DNA from: Sphingomonas sp.
GTDB lineage: Bacteria; Pseudomonadota; Alphaproteobacteria; Sphingomonadales; Sphingomonadaceae
NCBI RefSeq assembly: GCF_003248515.1
Contig: NZ_QFOB01000004.1
Span: forward strand, 124,001-188,000
Reading direction: 5' to 3'
DNA: 64,000 bases
Shown: positions 49,578 to 57,532 of the stretch, one piece after another
How positions within the stretch are numbered: position 1 is the stretch's first letter
Layout: each line of letters starts with the position of its first letter
Notes under the pieces: generated by a model
What the model was told of the DNA's origin: nothing
What the model saw: only the letters and a program-made list of their open reading frames with translations
Databases searched by the model: none
Made by a program: the position numbers and the translations under genes

Positions 49578-50246
49578 TCACGTGCCGGTGGCGCTCGTGC
49601 ACTTGCTCTTCACGGGATGGCTGTTGTCGTTGGTGATGTTGAACATGTTCTTGCGCATCCGGAAGACGGCCGTGCGCGTGATCACCGGCGGCACGTTGAA
49701 ATAGCTGAGCACGTTCGCGCTGCCGAGCAGCGATGCATATTGATAGCTCACCTGCGCGTGCACCATCAGTTCGTTGGCCGGCAGGGTGCGATTATAGACG
49801 GGCAGCGTCACGCTGGTGCGGCAGCCGAGCAGGATATTGGCACCCACATAGCCGCCATCGAACTGCTGTGAATAGACGGCATCGGCAAACTGGTTCTGCA
49901 CCGTGCCATTGCCCTGCGCGACGCCCTTGATCACCGTCAGGATGATCCGGCCGCGGCTACGCATGTCGAGTGGCTTGGCGGCCACGTCCAGCGCATAGAA
50001 CATGTCGTATATCTGCGCCTCTGTGGTGGAGATGTTGTTGACCCCCGTTTGCGAGAGCATGTCGGCGGAGGCTGTCGCCAGGCGCTGCACGGTATTGCTG
50101 GCGATGATGTAATTGGACAATTCCAGCGCGCCGAGCGTGAGGCCCAGCAGCACGGGCAGGCCGATGGCGAATTCCATCATGGCGATGCCCCGCTCGGCGC
50201 GGAGCAGCCCGCGCAGGGGGGCGATGAAAGAGGCGCGCATGCTCAT
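49578..50246 (-). CDS. TadE-like pseudopilin
   Basis: 222 residues, starting at ATG 50246 inside the previous gene's stop (ATGA overlap). The N-terminus has a basic lead and the TadE signature RGIAMMEFAIGLPVLLGL with the conserved Glu of pilin-like processing and one membrane helix (about 20-45). The rest is a beta-rich extracytoplasmic domain with two Cys (LLGCRTS, KSKCTS). TadE/TadF-type proteins are minor pseudopilins of Tad/Flp pili. It is the last of three coupled genes; no tadA, cpa or flp gene is near. Confidence 0.85.
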   Translation of the reverse strand: MSMRASFIAPLRGLLRAERGIAMMEFAIGLPVLLGLTLGALELSNYIIASNTVQRLATASADMLSQTGVNNISTTEAQIYDMFYALDVAAKPLDMRSRGRIILTVIKGVAQGNGTVQNQFADAVYSQQFDGGYVGANILLGCRTSVTLPVYNRTLPANELMVHAQVSYQYASLLGSANVLSYFNVPPVITRTAVFRMRKNMFNITNDNSHPVKSKCTSATGT

Positions 50247-50827
50247 TCCGTCTTCGTCGCTTCGTTGCGGACGACCGCATAGGCCTTGAGGTTCACGGTC
50301 GATCGCCCCCAGCCGAGAAACCCGAACAGGTGCCGCACAGGCAGGCTGGCCGAATAGCTGACGACATCGCCGACATCGCCCATCACCGTGGCGCCGCTCG
50401 CCACCGGCACGTCCGCATCCCAATGGCCATTGCCGTTGCGATCGGTGAAGGCCTCGCCCGGAAAGCTGCCGGACGGGCCATCATAGGCGCCATTATGATT
50501 GGTATCGGTATAGTCCTCCGGGAAGCTTTCCCCGAAATTGCGATAGACGTGCGCATCGATGGTCGGCGTCTCCGCCGAGAAGCTCGCCATCGAGGCGGTG
50601 ATGCCGCCGCGCAGCGAGGCGAGCCGCTGCGCCTCGGTCCGCTCCATGCTGGAGGAGGCGACCTGCGCGCCCTGCATGATCGCGCCGTTGAGCGTGGTCT
50701 GCGCGAGATACAGGAAGCCCAGATCGATCGCCCCGCAGATCAGCAGCAGCAGAACCGGCAGGATCAGCGCGAATTCGACGATCGTCGCCCCGCGCTCATC
50801 GGCGCCCATGCGGAAATGCGCGCGCAT
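50243..50827 (-). CDS. TadE-like pseudopilin with calcium-loop motifs
   Basis: 194 residues. TadE signature ERGATIVEFALILPVLLLL at about 11-29, and a single helix to about residue 42. Between about 105 and 140 lie two DxNxNGxxD-type loops: D108-TNHNGAY-D116 and D129-RNGNGHWDA-D139. These resemble EF-hand or thrombospondin/dockerin calcium loops and are not usual in TadE proteins. A calcium-dependent extracellular role is thus inferred. It overlaps both neighbouring genes (TGATG before, ATGA after). Confidence 0.82.
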   Translation of the reverse strand: MRAHFRMGADERGATIVEFALILPVLLLLICGAIDLGFLYLAQTTLNGAIMQGAQVASSSMERTEAQRLASLRGGITASMASFSAETPTIDAHVYRNFGESFPEDYTDTNHNGAYDGPSGSFPGEAFTDRNGNGHWDADVPVASGATVMGDVGDVVSYSASLPVRHLFGFLGWGRSTVNLKAYAVVRNEATKTE

Positions 50828-52809
50828 CAATGCACCAGATGCACGTCGGTAAGCGTGCGTGCAATCTGCTGGAAGGCGCTGTTCAGTTCGCTCGGCGATG
50901 TCGTCAGCCAATAGCCGGATGTGCCGCAATTCTGCAGGCGCGTCTTGGCGTCGCTGTCGAGATCCGATCCCTTGTTGATCGCGACCGTGAAGATCATCGG
51001 CGGCTTGTTGCTGTCCGGCAGGTTCAGCGAATTGGCGATCGAGCAGGCCTTGGTGAAGCGCAGCTTCACCGCCGCCAGATAATCGGATTCCTTGATGCCC
51101 GTGGCGATCTGCTTGTCGACGGGCGATCCATAGGCGGCGAAGACGCGGCCCTGCTTGTCGATATCCTTGGCAGCCGTGCCATTGCCCACCGAAAAGGCCG
51201 TAAGCCCGTCCGTCATGAACACCAGCGCCCGGCGCGGCGTGCCCGAACCCGCCGGCGGCGTGCGGGTGAAGACATCGTAGCGGCTCAGCAGGCGCCAGCC
51301 CCACAGGAAGCCGATATGATGCATCGTGCCGTTGGCGGGATAGACCGGCCACACCTTGGTATCGACATAATTGTCGAACACCGTCTTGGCGACGCCATAG
51401 GTTATCGCGAGGCCCGGCTCCGGGCATTGATAATTGGGCGTCGGCTGCGCGACATTATATTTGGTGATGTCGTAATGAGTCGCGTCCTTCCAGACGTTGT
51501 TCGTCCCCGAATAATAGGGGATCTTGTCGGCGCGGACGTAGAAATCGGTGCCAATGCCGGTGGTGTCGTCATAGGCGCCGGTTGCGGTCGGATCATAATA
51601 ATCCGTGCCATTGGCGGCCACGATCACGTCATCCGCCATATTGGCCGATCCGTTGTTCAGCCCCTTGTAGAGCCGGTAGATATATCGCTTGTAGATGGCG
51701 AGATTGTAGAGCGTGGACGGCAGGACGCCGCCTGTCGGGCGGAAGGCGTTGAAGTCGCTGCCGCTGGCCTTGTAATAGTTGCCTGCGGGATTGGTCTTGT
51801 CGGCCGTCAGGTCGCTCGATGTGAACATCGGCGGATAATAATAGGGCCTGATCGGCAGCATGACGTGCGACGAGGAAGGCTTGGGGCGTTCGCCGGGCAG
51901 CGCGGGCCAGATGTCATAGGCCTCCGGCTCCGAAACGGCCATGTTGGTGCTCATCGTGTTGACCGTCTCGTCATCGGAGACGCAGCCCTTCCAGCCGAGA
52001 TTGTCATTGCCGGTGCCGCCCCATTCGCGGTCCGTGAAGCCGGTCATGCTCTGCGTCTGGACGCCGTAGGATTTCAGGATCGCGCCGACATTGGTCGTCA
52101 CCGTATAATTGATGATGCCGATCGCGAGATCCGGCTGCGTCGCCGCCCCCTGGTAAAGGACGTTCAGGAAGCTGTGCATCGCCGTCTTGAGCGAGGCCAT
52201 CTTGGTGACGCCGTCGATCGTGTCGTTCATCGATCCGGTGTTGTCGAGCACCACCATCACCTCCAGCGGATGCGGCTGGAATTCGGCGTGGGCCGCCACT
52301 TCGATCCGGTAGGTGCGCATCCCGAAGATCGACATGAATGTAAGCGGGATCATCCCGGATGCGGTCACGTCGGTGCGGCTGATCCCGTTGTTGAGCGAGA
52401 AAAGCGGCTTCGCCAGCGTCGCGGTGCCGCCATAGGAAACGAACCCGTCCGGCTTGGTCAGGCCCATATAATTGTTGGGCACATTATCCTGATAATAGCG
52501 CAGGGCCTGCATGTAGCGGCCATTCTCATCCGTCTCGGAAGCATTGTCCTGCGCGTTGGCGGCGGCCAGGGCGGCAGCGTTCACGCCCGCCTGCATCTGG
52601 CTGCGCGTGATATAGATGCGGCCCACATCCACCGATCCGCCGAGGGCGGCGATCATCGGCAGCATGCCGAACGCGATCAGCGGCATCGTCGCCCCGCGCG
52701 ACGAGCGCCACAGCGCCCCCTCGCGCGACAGGCGCCACGGCAATGCTCCGCGCGCCGATCGCCGCAGGCGCACGAGTGCCGCCGCCCAAACCTCTCCATA
52801 TCCGCGCAT
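50827..52809 (-). CDS. TadG-like protein with von Willebrand A domain
   Basis: 660 residues. The N-terminus has a basic lead (1-38) and a TadG-type membrane helix (about 40-62, followed by DVGRIYITRSQMQAGVNAAALAAA). The VWA domain begins at about 182 with the metal site DNTGSM (Asp189-Ser193). A large Tyr/Asn-rich insert (about 265-490) separates this from the rest of the VWA fold (about 500-650; ALVFMTDG). Such proteins are surface-linked parts of Tad pili or similar adhesion machines. It leads the three-gene set, with overlapping stops and starts throughout. Confidence 0.88.
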   Translation of the reverse strand: MRGYGEVWAAALVRLRRSARGALPWRLSREGALWRSSRGATMPLIAFGMLPMIAALGGSVDVGRIYITRSQMQAGVNAAALAAANAQDNASETDENGRYMQALRYYQDNVPNNYMGLTKPDGFVSYGGTATLAKPLFSLNNGISRTDVTASGMIPLTFMSIFGMRTYRIEVAAHAEFQPHPLEVMVVLDNTGSMNDTIDGVTKMASLKTAMHSFLNVLYQGAATQPDLAIGIINYTVTTNVGAILKSYGVQTQSMTGFTDREWGGTGNDNLGWKGCVSDDETVNTMSTNMAVSEPEAYDIWPALPGERPKPSSSHVMLPIRPYYYPPMFTSSDLTADKTNPAGNYYKASGSDFNAFRPTGGVLPSTLYNLAIYKRYIYRLYKGLNNGSANMADDVIVAANGTDYYDPTATGAYDDTTGIGTDFYVRADKIPYYSGTNNVWKDATHYDITKYNVAQPTPNYQCPEPGLAITYGVAKTVFDNYVDTKVWPVYPANGTMHHIGFLWGWRLLSRYDVFTRTPPAGSGTPRRALVFMTDGLTAFSVGNGTAAKDIDKQGRVFAAYGSPVDKQIATGIKESDYLAAVKLRFTKACSIANSLNLPDSNKPPMIFTVAINKGSDLDSDAKTRLQNCGTSGYWLTTSPSELNSAFQQIARTLTDVHLVH

Positions 52810-52901
52810 GGCGCCGCCCCGTTGATGCCCCAGCGGCGGGCATTAACGACGAACGCCTAACATAACGTAAAAGGATCCGGATTTTCGTTTCTTTTCAGAC
52901 C

Positions 52902-55193
52902 TTAGGAACGCCTGCGTAACGGAATGACATCGCCTGCACCCAGCGCGAGGCGCACCTGTTTGGCCAGAGATCGTTGCGTGAAGGGCTTGGACAGGAAGTG
53001 GACATGGGGGGCGCTGGCCGGCGCCATATCGGCATAGCCGCTGACCAGCAGCACCGGCAGATCGGGGCGCTCCAGCGCCAGACGATTGATGAGTTCCAGT
53101 CCCGTCATGCCCGGCATCAACTGATCGGTGACGACCAGATCGGGCACGGCATCGAAGGTCAGCCGGTCCAGCGCCTCGGCGCCGGACGAAGCCGTCATGA
53201 TGCGGTGGCCGAGATCCTCGAGCAAGGCGACGGTATTGCCCAGCACCAGCGGATCATCATCCACCACCAATATGGTGCGGGGCTCGATCGGCGCGATCTC
53301 GCCTTCCTCAATCGGCATCGCGGCGAGAGCCGGCGCCTCGCCCGCCACGGGGAGATACAGCGAGGCGACCGTTCCCTGCCCCACCTTGCTCTTGAGCAGC
53401 AGCCGCCCGCCGGATTGCGCGGCCAGCCCCTGCACCATCGAAAGCCCGAGCCCCGTGCCCTTGCCGACCCCTTTGGTTGTGAAGAAGGGATCGACGGCGC
53501 GCGCCAGCGTCTCCGCATCCATGCCCTGCCCGCTATCCGCCAGCGTCAGCTTCACATATTGGCCGGCGGGCAACCCATTCTCCCGGGCAGACAACGTCTC
53601 TTCCGAAGCCGTGATGTCGAGCAGGCCGCCATCCGGCATCGCGTCACGCGCGTTCACGGCCAGATTGAGCACCGCCATTTCCAGCTGATGCGCGTCCACC
53701 CGGGCGCTGGGCAGGCGCAACGGAAAGTGGGTCTCGACCCGGATCATCGGCCCCAGCGAGCGCTGAAGCATGTCCGTCATGCCGCGCACCAGCTTCGGCA
53801 CGTCCACCGGCTCCGGCCGCAGATCCTGCCGGCGCGCGAAGGCCAGCAGGCGCTGGGTGAGCGCGGCGCCGCGATGCGCGCCCTCGATGGCGCTGGAAAG
53901 ATAGCGCGCGAGCCGGGGATCATCGGGAATCCGCTTCTGCAGCAGCTCCAGATTGCCCGTGATGACGGCGAGCAGATTGTTGAAATCGTGCGCGACGCCG
54001 CCCGTCAGCTGGCCGATCGCCTCGATCTTCTGCGCCTGGCGCAGGGCCTCCTCGGCGCGCTTGCGTTCCGTGACATCCGTGATGCCGCCCAGCACATGCC
54101 GGAAGCGGCCTTCCTCATCATATTGCACCCGGGCGGTGCAGACGATGTCGAGGAAGCGGCCATCCTTGGTGACGATCCGATATTCGCGCGGGGATATCGT
54201 CCCGTATTCCATCAATTCGGGCCAGTCCTGCTGCACCCGCTGGCGGGCGGACGCCTCGGTCATGAAATTGATGAATGGCCGACCGATCACCTCCTCGGCC
54301 GGATAGCCCATCAGCTGGAGCCACATGTCGCTCACGCGTTCCAGATTGCCCTGCGCATCCAGCGAATGGAGCGGCAGCGGCGTGCCGTGATAAAGCGTCC
54401 GGAACCGTTCCTCGCTTTCGCGCAGCGCATTCGCCTCGCGCTCCGCCATCAGGGCAAAGCGCCGGTCGAACATCGCCGCGACGAGAGCGAGGAACAGGAT
54501 CAGGAAGGTCGCAGCGGATACGGACAGCGCAAGGCCAGGACGCCCCACGCCCGGCTGGCTGATGACGGATGCCATCGCGCTCTCACCCTCGAAGGTGGCG
54601 GCAAGCATGCCGACATAGTGCATGCCGGCGATCGCGCCTCCCATCAGCAGCGCCGCGCCGATCCGCTCGCGCAGCGCGCTGTGGCGATCCGCCAGCCACA
54701 GGGCCGCCGTCGCCGCCCCGATCGCGATCGCGACGGAAAGGATCACGAGGGCGGGATCATAGCGCACGGCGGCGGACATCCGCATCGCCGCCATGCCGGT
54801 ATAGTGCATGGTGGCGATGCCCGCGCCCATCAGCGCCCCGGCCACAAGCAGCCCGCCACGGCTCCGCGCGCGCGCATCCCGCAGGGCGAAGGCGATCCCG
54901 GTCGCGGCGATCGCCATCAGCAAGGAGAGCAGGGTGAGGCCGATATCGTAGCGGATCGTCATGCCCGGCATGACGAAGGCGAGCATCGCCACGAAGTGCA
55001 TCGCCCAGATGCCGCCGCCCATCGCCACGGCAGCGGCGCCGAGCCAGAGATTGCGGACCCCATCCTCGGCGGCGCGCACGCGCCCCGCCAGATCCAATGC
55101 GGCAAGGGACGCGACGACCGCTATCAGAAGCGATATCGTCACGAGAACCGGATCATGCGATCCGGAGATTATGATGCCCGGTGCCCCACCCAT
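52902..55193 (-). CDS. MHYT-PAS hybrid histidine kinase
   Basis: 763 residues from ATG 55193. Seven membrane helices in the first 245 residues carry three MHYT motifs: MHFVAM (65-70), MHYTGM (129-134) and MHYVGM (191-196). MHYT is proposed to sense O2, CO or NO through bound copper. A PAS domain (about 262-380), HisKA with His402 (GGVAHDFNN), an ATPase with NLAVNARDAM and GTGLGLSMV, and a C-terminal receiver (about 638-752, Asp690, LSKPF) follow. It looks complete. The output partner is unknown; no response regulator with an output domain is adjacent. Confidence 0.92.
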   Translation of the reverse strand: MGGAPGIIISGSHDPVLVTISLLIAVVASLAALDLAGRVRAAEDGVRNLWLGAAAVAMGGGIWAMHFVAMLAFVMPGMTIRYDIGLTLLSLLMAIAATGIAFALRDARARSRGGLLVAGALMGAGIATMHYTGMAAMRMSAAVRYDPALVILSVAIAIGAATAALWLADRHSALRERIGAALLMGGAIAGMHYVGMLAATFEGESAMASVISQPGVGRPGLALSVSAATFLILFLALVAAMFDRRFALMAEREANALRESEERFRTLYHGTPLPLHSLDAQGNLERVSDMWLQLMGYPAEEVIGRPFINFMTEASARQRVQQDWPELMEYGTISPREYRIVTKDGRFLDIVCTARVQYDEEGRFRHVLGGITDVTERKRAEEALRQAQKIEAIGQLTGGVAHDFNNLLAVITGNLELLQKRIPDDPRLARYLSSAIEGAHRGAALTQRLLAFARRQDLRPEPVDVPKLVRGMTDMLQRSLGPMIRVETHFPLRLPSARVDAHQLEMAVLNLAVNARDAMPDGGLLDITASEETLSARENGLPAGQYVKLTLADSGQGMDAETLARAVDPFFTTKGVGKGTGLGLSMVQGLAAQSGGRLLLKSKVGQGTVASLYLPVAGEAPALAAMPIEEGEIAPIEPRTILVVDDDPLVLGNTVALLEDLGHRIMTASSGAEALDRLTFDAVPDLVVTDQLMPGMTGLELINRLALERPDLPVLLVSGYADMAPASAPHVHFLSKPFTQRSLAKQVRLALGAGDVIPLRRRS

Positions 55194-55309
55194 CGCACCC
55201 TGTTTTCGCTCATGCCGGCGCCGCTGTACAGGGCGACGGCGCAACCATAAGGCGGCGGACGGGTTCAGCCCCGCGCGGCCGGCGGGTCGCGCGTCATCCG
55301 AATCCAGCC

Positions 55310-56242
55310 ATGAGGCGCACAATTCTGCACCTTTGCTACCATCCGGACTATGTGGTGCCGCGCTTCCAGAACGGCGCGCTCCTGCCGGATAAATATATGT
55401 CCGTCCTGGCGGCCCTGCGCGCGAGCGGGATTGCGCTCACGCTGCACGAGCCGGAGCCGATGCCGGCCGAATGGATATCGGCGGTGCACGATCCCGATTA
55501 TGTCGATCAGGTGCTCTGCGCGCGCGTGCCGCCCGAGAAGGAACGCCGGATCGGCTATCCGATCACGCCTGCCATCGCGCGCCGCTCCCGCCTCACGGTG
55601 GGCGGCACCTTCCTCGCCGCGCGGCTCGCTCTGGTGCATGGCTATGCCGCGAACTGCGCCGGAGGCAGCCACCATGCCCTTCCCGATACCGGCGCCGGCT
55701 ATTGCGTGCTCAACGATCTCGCCATCACCGCCAACCGGCTGATCGCCGAGGGCGATGCCGAACGCATCCTGATCCTCGATCTCGACGTGCACCAGGGCGA
55801 CGGAACGGCGGTGCTCACGGCCGGGCGTGACGAGATCTTCACCCTGTCGCTCCATGCCGAGCGCAACTTTCCGGTGCGCAAGGCGCGCTCGTCGCTGGAC
55901 GTGCCGCTGGCGGACGGGCTCGGCGACGATGCCTATCTGGAGATATTGGGTCGCACGCTCACGCCCGTGCTCGACGATTTCGCGCCTGATCTGATCCTTT
56001 ATCAGGCGGGGGTCGATCCGCATCGCGACGATCGGCTCGGGCGCCTCGGCCTGTCGGGCGAAGGCCTTCTGGCGCGCGACAGGCTGGTGATGGCGGCGGC
56101 GACGCGGCGGGGCCTGCCCCTCGCCTCCACGCTCGGCGGCGGCTACGGCGCGGACATGCATGAAATTGCGGGGCGCCATGCCGCCGCCATGATCGCGCTG
56201 GCCAAAGCCGCCGCGATGGCGTCGCGCGCGGAGCAGGCCTGA
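55310..56242 (+). CDS. Histone deacetylase-superfamily hydrolase
   Basis: 310 residues, complete HDAC/AcuC/ApaH-type fold. The zinc ligands Asp159 and His161 (ILDLDVHQGDG) and Asp236 (QAGVDPHRDD) are present. Catalytic His pair is at 121-122 (GGSHHALPD). Bacterial members remove acetyl or other acyl groups from small molecules, polyamines or proteins. The true substrate is unknown. The start at 55310 is the only Met that avoids the upstream promoter gap. Its stop overlaps the start of the SleB-like gene (TGATG), so the two are made together. Confidence 0.92.
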   Translation: MRRTILHLCYHPDYVVPRFQNGALLPDKYMSVLAALRASGIALTLHEPEPMPAEWISAVHDPDYVDQVLCARVPPEKERRIGYPITPAIARRSRLTVGGTFLAARLALVHGYAANCAGGSHHALPDTGAGYCVLNDLAITANRLIAEGDAERILILDLDVHQGDGTAVLTAGRDEIFTLSLHAERNFPVRKARSSLDVPLADGLGDDAYLEILGRTLTPVLDDFAPDLILYQAGVDPHRDDRLGRLGLSGEGLLARDRLVMAAATRRGLPLASTLGGGYGADMHEIAGRHAAAMIALAKAAAMASRAEQA

Positions 56243-57441
56243 TGCCCCTGTCTTCGGGCAAGAGGGCGGCCGGCTGCTTCGTCCTCATCGGTCTCGCCAT
56301 CCTCGTGGCGATCATTTCCCTCTGCGTCCTGCTGGTCGCGGGCAGGCTGGATGGCGATCGGGGCGTGAGCCGGCGCTACGTCGCCCATCTTCCCGGCCGC
56401 GAGAAACCCCCGCGCGGACGCACCCCGCCCCCCGTGGAGCCGCTGGAATTCGCCGAGATGACGGCGGATCAGGCGCGCGCCTTCAACGCATCCGTCCCGT
56501 TCGCGCCGGGCCGGGTCGTGCCCGCTCCCCCTTTCCGTTATTCCGGTGCCGCGCCGGATCGCGCGCGGGCGGCCGCCTGCCTCGCCGCCGCCATTCTCTA
56601 TGAAGCGGGCGACGAGCCGAAGGGCGAGGCCGCCGTCGCGCAGGTCGTGCTCAACCGGCTCCGCCACCCGGCCTTCCCGAAGACGGTGTGTGGCGTCGTC
56701 TTTCAGGGATCGGAGCGGCGCACCGGTTGCCAGTTCACCTTCACCTGCGATGGCGCGCTCGCCCGCACGCCCTCCCCCGCCGCCTGGGAGCGCGCCCGCT
56801 TCATCGCGGAACGCGCGCTCGGCGGCCATGTCGTCGGCGCGGTCGGCACGGCGACCCACTATCACGCCGATTATGTCGTGCCTTATTGGGGATCGAGCCT
56901 CGCCAAGATCGCGCAGGTCACGCCGCATATCTTCTATCGCTGGCCGGGCCGCTGGGGCCTCGCGGCCAGCTTCCGCCCCGCCCGATCGGGGGGAGAAGTG
57001 GTGGATGCGCGCGTGGCGGCCTTTGCCGGCCTCGACGCGGAGGCCTACGGATTCGCGCCGCTGGAGGAGCAGGCGAAGCAGATCCCGCTCCAGACGCTTT
57101 CGATCGCGGGCGTTCCCGAATCGGCGCTGAAGGGAGCGATCGTGCGGCTCAAGGATGAGGAAGCCGGCCAGTTCGTGCTCCAGCTCGATCCCTCGGCATC
57201 GCCCGGCAGCTACGCCATCGTCGGCTTCACCATTTGCAACGGCCGGCCGGATTGCATGGTGATGGGCTGGACGGAGCCGAATCAGGTGCCGCGCGTCTTT
57301 CCGATCCTGCCTGTCACGCTGCGTTCGCTCGCCTTCATGTACCGCCGCAGCAGCATCCTCGACGCGGCTTTTCCGCAATGGGATTGCCGTCGCTTCCACC
57401 GCCCTGTGACGGGCCAGTGCCTCCCCGGAACCGGAAGCTGA
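56242..57441 (+). CDS. SleB-type cell wall hydrolase
   Basis: 399 residues. A membrane anchor at about 12-34 is followed by a Pro/Arg-rich linker (about 45-65). The SleB hydrolase domain (about 108-230) includes AAAILYEAGDEP with the likely catalytic Glu121, VAQVVLNRLRHPAFP, CQFTFTCDG and ATHYHADYVVPYW. The family cuts peptidoglycan glycan strands; in non-sporulating alphaproteobacteria it likely acts in wall remodelling. The C-terminal 170 residues are a beta-rich extension with no recognised family. Coupled to the deacetylase-fold gene. Confidence 0.9.
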   Translation: MPLSSGKRAAGCFVLIGLAILVAIISLCVLLVAGRLDGDRGVSRRYVAHLPGREKPPRGRTPPPVEPLEFAEMTADQARAFNASVPFAPGRVVPAPPFRYSGAAPDRARAAACLAAAILYEAGDEPKGEAAVAQVVLNRLRHPAFPKTVCGVVFQGSERRTGCQFTFTCDGALARTPSPAAWERARFIAERALGGHVVGAVGTATHYHADYVVPYWGSSLAKIAQVTPHIFYRWPGRWGLAASFRPARSGGEVVDARVAAFAGLDAEAYGFAPLEEQAKQIPLQTLSIAGVPESALKGAIVRLKDEEAGQFVLQLDPSASPGSYAIVGFTICNGRPDCMVMGWTEPNQVPRVFPILPVTLRSLAFMYRRSSILDAAFPQWDCRRFHRPVTGQCLPGTGS

Positions 57442-57532
57442 ATACGAACGATACGTAATGGCGAATGTCACATAAGCGTCATCGCCCACCCCTAAGGCGC
57501 CCCCACAATCACGAAACCAAGGGGCTTTCAAA

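Noticed and set aside
52974..55250. A 758-codon open frame on the plus strand
   Set aside because: Antisense to the MHYT hybrid kinase; composition is a shadow of it.
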